Source: Sipunculus nudus (lineage: Eukaryota; Annelida; Sipuncula; Golfingiida; Sipunculidae). From it: a DNA stretch of 64,000 nt. This document shows positions 35,781 to 47,057 of this stretch, piece by piece. The notes below the pieces were generated by a model that had not been told where the DNA came from, searched no databases, and was given only the letters and a program-made list of their open reading frames with translations. The stretch lies in assembly GCA_026874595.1 (NCBI GenBank), contig CM049311.1, forward strand, positions 36,705,676 through 36,769,675, read 5' to 3'. The first letter of the stretch is position 1, and each line of letters opens with the position of its first letter. Position numbers and translations under genes: made by a program.

Positions 35781-37630
35781 ATGTCGGGTATTGGCCAATG
35801 CAAAATCGAATCGATTAGATTTTGATGTGGATCTTGCACGTGATCGGGATTCATGAGCGTCATCGAGGAATATTCACAAATGTACAGTGACATATGTACG
35901 AATAAGCCTGGAAATACGCGTCGAATAAGTGAAAGCAAACAAGGTTTTTGGCGCATCCCAAAATAGGGATTTTTATTTTAAATTTAACGAGTTTTTAACA
36001 TAAGAGGGAATACAAACATTTTACCGATGTCTCTTCTCTTCAAATCAATGAATTTATATAAAATATTAAATAGACACTTCCTACCCCCGTTGAAATCCAT
36101 GATTCTTTAAGATGAACAGTTTGTAACGAGCTTGGTTTGACTGAAAGTCGCAAATTTCAACCCTGAGATGTTCATAGGTATTGTTTTTTACTGAGATGAT
36201 AATGATATAAAAATTACGTGTGCTGGTATTCCCAAGGAAACTCCTCCATTAAAAATGGCATACAATTTGCTATAAAATGCCATAACACAAGGAAATGTTT
36301 TAAGGAAAAAAAATTTGAGACAATTTCTCCTGATAAACATGAACAAATTGGGCGAAATTTCTGAGGTTAGTGAGAGGAATCAAGTCTTAACCATGTAATT
36401 AACTGGACCAGTGGGAAACGATGTTTAAGTTTTCCGTTGAGGGTAGGGCATGCATGTTAACAGACACATGTATGTCGTTGAAAGGTAAAGCTGCCTATGT
36501 AAAAAAACTCAGATAAATAGATTCTAGGTCCGGTAATCGCGAGGGCGTAGGTCAAATAGGAGATGAGTCCAACGTAGCGTCATAGTTTTTATGTTCAGTT
36601 TCCGATAAACGTAGCACGTGAAAGATCATCCCAAGACGGCAAAAATATCAGAAAAATAAATGTCTTTCCTTCGTTCTTACTATATGCCCACGCGTGTATT
36701 TGGTCCAGAAGTTATTTACATGCCACAGAGTTGTCCTCATTTCGGCACATTTTTTCGTATGTCAAAATCGGCCTAATAGCCCCCCCCCCCCCCCCCACCC
36801 CCGGGTTAACAAGAGATATAATTTGAGATACCGTAAACATGGTCTTGATATATTTGCTTGAGACATTCACTGTTCCTATTTATATAGATGCTGAGTAAAG
36901 GGAGGGCTTAGACATTACCTTGTGTCCCCATATACAGCAAAATCCAGGTTCCAACCACTAGCAATATAAACATATAAACAGCAGATACAAATGTTGCACC
37001 ACTCAATTTAAGCTTTAGAGAACAAAAGACGTGTTGTTCTTTTCGAAAAGTGAGAACACTAGATATTTCAAGCCACTGGTGTTTTAACGCTGAGACGCTT
37101 AAGACATCCTAAGACATGCATGTTTATTTTTTTTGTTATTTCACTAGACTATACATGATTCTTTTCTAAACTTCTTTATTTTAAACCATGTATCGAATAC
37201 AATGTATGGTTCATACATATTTAAAAGGCCTATTCCTGAATGAAACGACAAATCACCTAAGACTTGTTACAAAAAAGTAGGGACAAGCGATCGTTTCTAA
37301 TAAAAACATATCCTCACATTTTATAATGCATCAGACATGACGGATAGACGATAAAACGTTTGGTTATGAGTTTCTTTATTGATTATGAGTATCGAAACAA
37401 AGATGCCAGAATTTGATGGATTTTTTATATTATCTAGATGTTTAGTTTCTTGTACCTTGGCTCCTTTTCTTGGTGACTGTCTGCTTGCCTCTCTGTCTGA
37501 TTGGTTCTGCCGGCTTGCCGTCTGAGCTGGTTTTGCTTTCCTGCTAAAGTTCTAGAATGTCTCGATTGTTACTTAGGCTCGTCAGTCATAACAAAGCAGA
37601 AGAGGGAGAGTGTAGAAATTGAAGCGCAGA

Positions 37631-38402
37631 CATTCACCTGAAATTCGGCATGCGTATACATCGTGGATAGCTTTCTTGATTTTATGACAGGTGGCGCCAC
37701 CTACATTCACGTTCACGCTGCAGACACCCATGCTTATATATCCGGACTTGATTGACGTATCTTCATGAAAATTTGCATGTGTATAGATCTCACATAGCTC
37801 TTTATTATACGCAAAACTAGAGGAAACACCTGCAACCATTTTTGCACAGCGTCTGTTTGTCTGCCGTGGGCTAAAATCACTCATATCTCAGTAGTGGGTG
37901 GACTTACCTGCCTAAAATTTTGCGTTTTTATACATCATGGGTAGCTTTCTCTATTTTTTGGCAGGTGGCGCCACCTACATTTATGTTAACGCTGCAGTCA
38001 TTTAGGCTTATATCTCAGGACTGGTTGGACATATCCCCCTGAAATTTTGCATGTGTATATATCTCCGATAGCTCTTAATCATACACAAAATTGGTGGCGC
38101 CACCTGCCACCATTTTTGCATAAGTCTTTCTGTTTGTCTGCTGTAGGATAAAATCACTCATATACATGTAGTGGTTTGACTTATCTGCCTTAAATTATGC
38201 ATATATATACAACTTTGACAGCTTTCTGGATTTTGTGGTAGGTGGCGCAACCTACATACACATTTCGGCTGCAGACATCCATGCTAATATGCAACACACC
38301 TCACTCAATTTCCCCTTGCCACTCAATCCTTGCCTCACTTCACCCGTTCCACTCTGATTTTGGCGGATACACGTAGTCGCTTGTCGACTACCCGTGTTCC
38401 AG
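37631..38402 (+). mobile_element. Helentron-like element, 5' deleted (U4)
   Basis: Starts inside the core; palindromes at 37690, ~37812, 37964, 38093 and 38241; 3' hairpin intact, terminal CCAG instead of CTAG. Confidence 0.6.
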
Positions 38403-39169
38403 TTTTTACTGTGTCCTAAATCAGCCACCGTATGTAGTAAACCTTGTATCTGAAATATTAGTCATGACAGTTCAACCTCAACGCTGTTTTCATAACCTGG
38501 TGTGGCAACAGGATAAGTGGATTCGGTGTAATACGTCGTCATGTTCAACTGATATTTCGTCGATGTTAAGTGCGTTTGTATGAGCCATGACGCAGCTGAT
38601 CCCGAGGTGCTGCTGTTTTGTGTAAACAACCGATTACTTGCGTCCGTCGCGCAGAAATGCCACAACCGTGCAGTATTTGGCCAGTTGAGCACTTTTTGCC
38701 GAAACAGGTTGAGCGAAGGGATTATTCTTAGAGCTCAAGCGTTTCGTGACACCTTCATATGTTAGTAAATCTTTACCCAACTAGATTTATCTCTTTTAAA
38801 CAGTTTTGTTGATGATCGAGACAGCTTTTTACTGTCATACTTTAGGTCATAGAGTGGGTGATATATATGTCCCAAGGGGCTACATGAATCACCCTTATGC
38901 AGGCAGATAAAATGATAAATATTCTTGATAAATCAAGATATGTTAATAAAAAGATTCCTTCTTACACGTATGGCATTTTTCTCCTATTTCAGTTTCATTG
39001 TACCAGTACCAACCGATATGTCCTTAACGGAACGAAAGAATAATAAAACTGCGATGAAATAAAGATATGGCATAAAACATTCAGGAGATGAACATAATAA
39101 ACTGCGTATCACAGTGCTTCTCTCCCTCATCCCAGGTGTAGCGATTTCAGAATTCCCCCTCTAAAGATT

Positions 39170-39440
39170 GCTGGTGGTAATCGATTTCAGATTATCCCCC
39201 GTAACTTGAAAATGATTTGAGATTATCCCCGTAACTTGAAATCGTTTTCAGATTAGCCCCGTTACTTGAATTCGTTTTCAGATTACCCCCTTAACTTAAA
39301 ATCGATTTCAAAATCGCCCATTAACTTGAAATTCATTACAAATTACCCACGTAACTTGAAATCGTTTTCAGATTACCCCGTTATTTGAAATCGATTCCAG
39401 ATAGCCCCCGTTACTTGAAATCTTTTCCAGATTATCCAAA
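39170..39440 (+). repeat. ~30-bp minisatellite, about 8 copies (U5)
   Basis: Same locus; the repeats alternate between ACTTGAAATCG and ACTTGAAATTC ends. Confidence 0.88.
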
Positions 39441-40402
39441 ACCCTCACAATTGATGTAACGTATTAAGGGCGAGGTAAAGTTGGGACAGGATGACCTTCA
39501 AGCAGTTTTTAAGGTCACATTTGTTTAAATGAATATAGGGCAATTAATTTGACATACAGGCGCCATACTCTCACCATGAATACAAAACATGAAGTCACAC
39601 GTATTCAAAAACAATGTTTTGCAGCTTCCTCAGAGAGAGGCGTTGAACCAACTACATATGTTCCAATTATCAACATATTTGCTACATTTAAAATATTTTT
39701 AGTTTCATTATCGAAGTCCATTTTTCACACGATCTGGACTAGTTTTGCTAGAAAAAAAAGACTAATCTAGCCTGGCATTTTCCTGTCAATTTATCATTAA
39801 GCATGGCCGTCTACAAACGACTGATGACGTCACTACCGGCTGTCACATGTCCGTATGACTGCAGTGTTTGTTATCCCTTTAATTTCAGCCATGTCCTTTT
39901 TCCCTGGTTTTTGTTCCGCCCGTCATCTCGGCTGTCTGTCTTGGCCTTTGATCTTCGTTCGCTTCCGTGAATGTCAGTCTTTAAGGCCAGATGGTCCCGT
40001 CATGTTGCATCCTGATACAGACCTTTACTGGAGCAAATTGCCGGTCAGGTGGACTTGTATTCTTGGCAGAATTTTTGTAGCGTTGAGCTGGATGTAGCTT
40101 CCAGTTCTGCATTGCCCAGGACAGAGGTAGTGTCTATCCGTAATACCGTCGTACAAACGGAAATATATCTTACATTTAGTATTCTAATTGTTCATAATAT
40201 ATTTAACTAAGTGCGAGAAAACTAATATATGATGGGAAATTGATATCAAACGCGCCCGAACGGTTAGATATTCCAAGAGACGGTCGTACCGATTGCCTCT
40301 GCCGTCATGCAATAGCAATGACCCCTATTTGTGCATTTATGAATAGAAATCAGCTCTTGAATGAGTTTGCAAATATGTTTGCATACATTTCTGTAAAAAT
40401 AA

Positions 40403-40580
40403 TACAGAACCTTACAATTACGACCGCCTTTGGAACTGACCAAAGTGGTCGTAATTTAGCGATTGTCGTTTTTCTGATATTCTAGGTTACATGAATCATA
40501 TATTCGGGACCAGGAAAGGTGGTCGTAATTGCGGGGCTGGTCGCAATTATGGGTTGGTCGCAAGGCGGGGTTCCACTGAA
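40403..40580 (+). mobile_element. TA-flanked MITE (U5)
   Basis: Same insertion site as in U2-U4; 178 bp. The right terminus is slightly mutated (CACTGAA instead of CACTGTA). Confidence 0.75.
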
Positions 40581-41228
40581 CATATATTTTGTCATATTCT
40601 CACTCATAATGGATTATTTTATTTAAAAAAAGTATATATGAAAAACTCGAAATGAAGAGTTGATTTAACTTTAAAATTAAACCACATTTCTCTCAGGCCT
40701 TCATCTGTTATACAGGCCTAAGTTGCATTTTATGATGCATACATGATATTTAAGTGCGACACGTTGTATTCATCGAAATCTGAGCAGTTAATCTCGATAT
40801 GTGTTTGATTTAGCGCACAGATAGGTCAGTATTTAGTCATTAATGCAAATTACAAATCATTAAAAATTACAAATGGCATCACAGAAAGCTTTTCAGGGGA
40901 ATCTCCATTGGTCAGTCTAAATTTCTACTTTAATAATTGGTTTTAAGCTACGTGTAAGGCATTTAATCTACTGCTTACATTGCAAAACTTGCTTACACTA
41001 GATATCACTTTTTAAAATCTCAGATAGCCGTTATAATCCAGGTCTACTTCTCATTCGAGAAAAAATAACTTGAAAATTATCTTGTAATCTTGGTCACGGA
41101 CAGATATTAAAACCACTGAACTAAAAATGATGCCGTTGACCAGGTCGATGAGCTTAAACTTATACTTTATTTTTGTTGTAACTGTTTTTGTGGTCGCCGG
41201 CTTTGTATTGCTTCCTCAACTTCGTACT

Positions 41229-41440
41229 ACAGACATCTGCAGATTTCCTTTCGGTGTGGGGAAACATGACAGAGGGGTAACACACGATAATTCTGGCGAC
41301 AGTCGGGTCGGTGCAACGCACCTGCGGGTCCTTGCAGGGGTCTGACCGTGACCAATTTCACGCCATCTCGGCAGGGATCCGAACATACCCCTGGACCACA
41401 AAGACCCAAATACCTTCTTTCCTGGTCGTTCACGGCTCAT
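41229..41440 (-). mobile_element. SINE-A, box-A part deleted (U5)
   Basis: Same deletion as U4, so the two copies descend from one deleted ancestor. Confidence 0.58.
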
Positions 41441-42530
41441 TCTCCCAGGCGTAACAAGGGTTTTGGCAGATAATAAACCATCTACCAAATGCATTACTTA
41501 AGGACACATGAACCAAGGGGTGCCAGGTGCGTAGTCATTTTTCTCTTTTTTTTATCATGTTACTATGAAACTGCGTCACCGACCGGTAAAGAACTGATGA
41601 GGATACTTTATATGCAGGTGATCCAAAGTAGATAAAACTTCTATACTCAGTCCAAGACGCAATATTGTTCGAAACTAGGCCAGTCAAGTCCGAATCCTTG
41701 ATATTCGTGTAAAAGTGCATCTTCTCCGTGGGCCTGTCATAATTATCTATATCTAAAACACTTTTTAATGGGAATCTATTTTATCATTGGCGGTGCTGGC
41801 GATGCTACGGTTATTTATCGGAGATGCCCGTTTTTGGTTTTGAAACGTCGAAGACGATCTCATGTGTTTTCTTTGGGTGTCTTTTTCGAAAATGTCCCAT
41901 TCATCTTGAGAAATGTTACAATCATTTGCGTAGGGGTTTATTATCAAAGCGCCATCTTTGAAAAAACTAGTATCGTGTATCAAGCAAGATATTTCGCTTC
42001 ATGGAAACAAAGATTGTTAAATATGTGGATATGTTTATTATTCATATTTCTGAACCTTTCAAGAGATACACATGTATATGTTCGCCATTTAGGAACCGTT
42101 CACTATTAATAATGTACAAGTAAAATATTAACTTATATTACGTCAATCGAAAATACAGTGTCTTAAAACGTTAAGCTGAATGTGATTATTTACATCACGA
42201 ATTATTTATTTTTTTACCTTATTATGAATTTATTTTTATGTGAGTAGTACTGTTTCCAGATGATCAATTCTACCAACTATCAATGCTTTCTTCGTAAGAA
42301 GAAAATGGATTAAAGAAGTTTCAGTCTAGCAATTGTTAAAACAAAATATTTGCAGAAATGGCAGAGCTATCATTCAGGTACTGTGGATGAATAAAATACA
42401 AATATACTTGAAACATATAACAAATAATTATGGAATTAAGTAATTAAATCTTATACGTACGATTTTTTCGATTTGTTCCTTACGAATCTAATTGCCCGTT
42501 TTCTCTGCTACTTAATTGTCTGAATTGAGA

Positions 42531-45080
42531 ACAAGTGACCCATGGGTCATGACGCTCAGCTGAATGGGAAGAGATTCGCAAAAGGAAATTTTATCATCTG
42601 AAAGGTGGTATATACCCATTCAACTGAAGCATCAAACAGATTAACCAACAGGCCAAGATTGTGTATGTATTAATGTATCTCAAAAATAGAGAAAAAATGC
42701 GTAAAAAATACAGGTGGCTCCACCAGTCTGCAGAAACTAATAAAAAGACTTAATGGTCAATTTGCATGCAAAGAATCATGGTGATCTCTGCATTAGTTGT
42801 TCAGATACTTCAGCTTTTGTATCAATTTTTCTATTATTCTGAGGGATACTTCGGAGTCCTATAGCTTGAAGGATACGGGTAACAGAGACCTAATTTCAAG
42901 TTTTTACAGAAACCTTTCATGGGCCTCCTTGCATGACAAGAATGAAGATTCTAGGTCCAGTTGTTACAATTTGTGGCACGTTAACAGATGGCAGCATCCT
43001 TAAAGGTCTCAAAAATAGAGGAAAAAATTCGAAAAATTGAATAAAATATAGGTGGCACCACCAGTCTCCAGAAACTGATAAAACACTCCATAATCAATAT
43101 CCATGCAAAGAATCATGGTGATCTTTGCATTAGTTGTTTAGATACTTTAGCTTTTGTATCAAATTGTCCATTATTCTGAGGGATATTTCGAAGTCCTATA
43201 GCTTGAAGGATATGGGAAACAGAGACCTAATTTCAGGTTTCCACAGACACTTTTCATGGGCCTCCTTGTATGACAAGAATGAAGATTCTAGGTCCAGTTG
43301 TTACGATTTGTACCCTGTTGACAGATAACCTATTCTTTAAAGGTCTCAAAAATAGAGAAAAAAATTCGTAAAAATTTGCAAAAAAATAGAGGTGGCACAC
43401 CCAGTCTGCAGAAACTGATGGAACACCTCATGATCAATATGTGTGCCAAAAAATCATGACCATCAGTGTTGTAGTTATTGAGATACTGCAGTTTTTGTAT
43501 AAAATTTTTCATTATTATTGGGGGTATTTTGAAGCCATACGGCTTAAAGGATATGGGTAACAGAGACCTAATTTCAGGTTTCCATGGAGGCTTTTCATGG
43601 GTCTCCCTGTGTGTCAAGAATAAAGATTCTAGGTCAAGTTGTTATGATTTGGGCCCTGTTAACAGATGTTCATATCTTTAAAGGACTCAAAAATAGAGAA
43701 AAAAAATTCGTTAAAAAAGCTGAACAAATACAGGTGGTGCCACCAGTCTGCAGAAATTAATAAAACACTTCATGAACAATATCCATGCAAACAATTATGG
43801 TGATCATTGCATTAGTTGTTCCGATACTTCAGTTTTGTATCACATTTTCCATTATTCTGACCTGTAATTTGGAGTGCCATTGCTCAAAGGATAAGGGTAA
43901 CAGAGACCTAATTTCAGGTTTCTATGGAGACTTTTCATAGGTCTCTCACTGTGTCAAGAATGAAGATTCTAGGTCAAGTCTTTACGATTTGTGCCCTGTT
44001 AACGGATGTTCACATTTTTAAAGGTCTCAAAATTAGAGAAAAATATTCGTAAAAAATCGAAAAATACAGGTGGCGCCACCAGTCTGCAGGAACTGATGGA
44101 ACATCTCATGATCAATATGTATGCTGCAAATCAAGACCATCAGTGTTGTAGTTATTGAGATGTTACTGTTTGTTTTTATCAATTTTTTTATTATTCTGGG
44201 GAGTAATTGGGAGCCCTACAGCTTGAAGGATATGGGTAACAGAGACCTAATTTCAGTTTTCCATGGAGACATTTCATAGGTCTCTCAATGTGTCAAGAAT
44301 GAAGATTCAAGGTCCAGTCTATACGATTTGTGCCCTGTTAACAGATGTTCACATTTTTAAAGGTCTCAAAATTGAGAAAACAATTCGTTAAGAATTGAAA
44401 AATACAGGTGGCGCCACCAGTCTGCAGTAACTGATGAAACACTCCATGATCAATATGTATGCCAAAAATCATGATAATCAGTGATGCAGTTAATGAGATA
44501 TTGAAGTTTTTGTATGAAATTTTTGTCCATTTTCGGGGGTATTTTGGGGCCCAATAGCTCAAAAGATATGGGTATAACAGAGACTTAATTTCAGGTTTCC
44601 ATGGAGACTTTTCATAGGTCTCTCACTGTGTCAAGAATGAAGATTCTAGGTTCAGTCCCTACGATTTGTGCCCTGTTAACAGATGTTCACATTTTAAAAG
44701 GTCTCAAAAATAGAGAAAACTATTCGTAAAAAATCGAAAAATACAGGTGGCGCCACCAGTCTGCTGAAACTGATGGAACATCTCATGATCAATTTGCGTG
44801 TAATAAAATCATGACCATCAGGGATGTAGTTAATGAGATATTGAAGTTTTTGTATGAGATTTTTTACTATTCTGGGGGGTACTTTGGGGTCCCATAGCTC
44901 GAAGAATATGGGTAACAAGGAGATTTTTTATGGATCGACCTCTCAGAATTTCAAGTTACAAGATTCTAGGTCCAGTGGTTACCATTTGTGCCTGGTTAAC
45001 GGACAGACAGACGGACAGACAGACGGACGACGGACAAAGAGTGATCGCTATAGCTCAGATGACCTACAGTCAGCTGAGCT
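42531..45080. mobile_element. 2.55-kb insertion with seven 338-bp tandem repeats (U5 only)
   Basis: U4 reads TTGAGAAAAACG at 34401-34412; in U5 the insertion lies between TTGAGAA and AAAAACG. The left end has the palindrome TGACCCATGGGTCA and GCTCAGCTGAATGG; the right end has the inverted counterpart CAGTCAGCTGAGC, so GCTCAGCTGA(A/C)TG is a terminal inverted repeat. The core repeats start with (A)GGTGGCGCCACCAGTCTGCAG at 42713, 43051, 43391, 43733, 44069, 44407 and 44747 (spacing 336-342). A (GACA/ACGG)n tract at 45001-45041 precedes the right terminus. Short frames repeat along it but none is a credible gene. A bivalve 'pearl'-like or Helentron-like non-autonomous element is my best guess. 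Confidence 0.75.
45001..45041. repeat. (GACA/ACGG)n microsatellite at the end of the 338-bp array
   Basis: ACAGACAGACGGACAGACAG-type run just before the right terminus of the 2.55-kb insertion. Confidence 0.9.
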
Positions 45081-45086
45081 AAAAAC

Positions 45087-45340
45087 GTTTTGTTTCAGCG
45101 CTATATGGTCACATGACGCCTAACGTCCACGTGTTTATTATATGTGTATGGGCCGCTATAATATCATAAACATATTTACAACATTGCTGAAAGTCAGAAG
45201 TACAAGAGTATAGAACAAAATATTTGAAGATAAAAAAATTAAGGGGAAAGCCCTATACTTTATAACACTATGTATATTTAATATGAAGTATATCTGCCAT
45301 ACATTAACCGCCACGTGACGATATAGCGCTAAAACAAGAC
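45087..45340. mobile_element. ~250-bp MITE with 30-bp inverted termini (U5)
   Basis: Near-identical to the U4 copy. It directly abuts the 2.55-kb insertion ending at 45080. Confidence 0.65.
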
Positions 45341-45405
45341 TTTTTCAGTAAGTTTGAGGGCAGGGTGACTTGTTTCGGCAAGGAATACAGCGGAATGACG
45401 CTTTT

Positions 45406-46878
45406 TAATTTTTGCTGATACTATGTTTTTGACCGGGTTCCGCCGCCGCCGCCGCCGCCGCCGCCGCTGTATTCGTTTCCGGAGAACTCCTCTGAGACTA
45501 CTGGACTGATTTTTCCGAAACTTGCACCAATTATCAGGTCTGATGTGAACTGGTGCCTAACCAATTGGCGTTGACCTTTGACCCTTCCTCTCTGCCCAGC
45601 GCCTATTTGTGCGTCTGTTTCCACACATAAACCCACGTATCTCGGGAACTGTTTGACCGATCAGGAAAAAAAATTGTACAAATGTAGCCCTGGGATAGCT
45701 TTATAACATACACAAAAAATGGTGGCGCCATGCACCTGCAACCATGTTTGCACAGTGTCCATCTGTTCGTCTGCCTTGGGTTAAAATCACTCATATCTCT
45801 GCAGTGGTTTGACTAATTCACCTGAAATTTGGCATGCGTATACATCCTGGATGGCTTTCTTGATTTTATGATAGGTGGCGCTACCTACATTTACGTTCAC
45901 GCTGCAGACATCCATGCTTATATCTCCGGAGTGGTTTGACGTATCTTCATGAAAATTTGCCTCTGGATAGATCTCACATAGCCCTTTATTATTCGCAAAC
46001 CTTTGTTGGGCCACCTGCAACCATTTTTACACAGCGTCTGTCTGTATGTCTGCCGTAAAAAAAAATCACTCATATCTCGGCAGTGGTTTGACATATCTGC
46101 GTTAAATTTTGCAGGTTTATACATCCTGGACAGCTTTCTTGATTTTATGACAGGTGACGCCACCTACATTTTAGTTAACGCTGCAGACATTCAAGCTCAT
46201 ATCTCGGGTATCGTTTGACCGATTGAGCTAAAATGTTGCATGTGTATAAATCTCACATAGCTCTTTATCATACAAAAAAACTGGAGGGAACACCTGCAAC
46301 CATTTTAACACAACGTCCGTCTGTTTATCTGCCGTGGGCTAAAATCACTCATATCTCAGTAGTGGTTGGACTTATCTGCGAAAAATTTTGCGTTTTTATA
46401 CATCTTGGTATAGCTTTCTCGATTTTTTTGGCAGATTAGGTGGCGCCACGTACATTTATGTTAACGCTGCAGACATTCAGGCTTATATCTAAGGACTGGT
46501 TGTACATATCCCTCTGAAATTTTGCATGTGTATAGATCTCACATAGTTCTTAATCATACACAAAATTGGTGGCGCCACCTGCCACCATTTTTGCACAAGT
46601 CCTTCTGTTTGTCGGCTTCGGGATAAAATCACTCATATACATGTAGTAATTTGACTTATCTGCCTAAAATTTTGCTTATATATACAACTTGGACAGATTT
46701 CTTGATTTTGTGGTAGGTGGCGCAACCTACATACACATTTCGGCTGCAGACATCCATGTTAATATTCAACACACCTCACTCTATTTCCCCATGTTAATCA
46801 ATCCATGCCTCGCTTCACCCGTTCCACTCATTTTGGCGGATACACGTAGTTGCTTACTAGCGACTACTCGTATTCTAG
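45406..46878 (+). mobile_element. Helentron-like element, near full length (U5)
   Basis: Left end starts at the inner arm of the first hairpin (TTGCTGATAC). Core palindromes at 45721, 45874, ~46003, 46152, ~46272, 46439, 46568 and 46716. The 3' hairpin is degenerate (GTAGTTGCTTACTAGCGACTAC) but CTAG is present at 46875-46878. Confidence 0.6.
45440..45466. repeat. (CCG)n trinucleotide repeat, 9 copies (U5)
   Basis: Same site has 5 copies in U1 (8065-8079), an interrupted short run in U2 (18408-18425) and 7 copies in U3 (29104-29124). Confidence 0.92.
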
Positions 46879-47057
46879 TTTTTTTCTGTGTCCTAAATCA
46901 GCCACCGTATGTAGTAAACCTTGTATCTGAAATATTAGTCATGACAGTTCAACCTGAAGCCTTTTTTATAACCTGGTGTGGCAACAGGATAAGTAGTTTC
47001 GGTGTAATACGTCGTCATGTTCAACTGATATTTCGTCGATGTTTAGTATGAGCCATG

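Larger units (their letters stand above)
29373..38589 (+). repeat. Tandem array unit U4
   Basis: 9217 bp. Colinear with the others. It has an empty site for the inverted-end element near 33883, an intact copy of the ~250-bp MITE (34411-34663), a full SINE-B (35435-35780), no CTCGAG cluster and no CCG repeat (sequence jumps near 37630 into the palindrome-phased element). It carries the longest ~30-bp minisatellite (about nine copies). Confidence 0.93.
38590..47057 (+). repeat. Tandem array unit U5
   Basis: 8468 bp. Colinear at both ends but heavily rearranged in the middle: a private 2.55-kb insertion of 338-bp repeats (42531-45080), then the 250-bp MITE, then a junction near 45405 that skips about 3 kb of unit sequence and enters the palindrome-phased element. 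Its 39990-40092 stretch, shared with U1 and U6, is absent from U2-U4. Confidence 0.92.

Noticed and set aside
42713-45000. CRISPR-like array (regular repeats)
   Set aside because: The whole 338-bp period is repeated with no unique spacers, and the context is eukaryotic.
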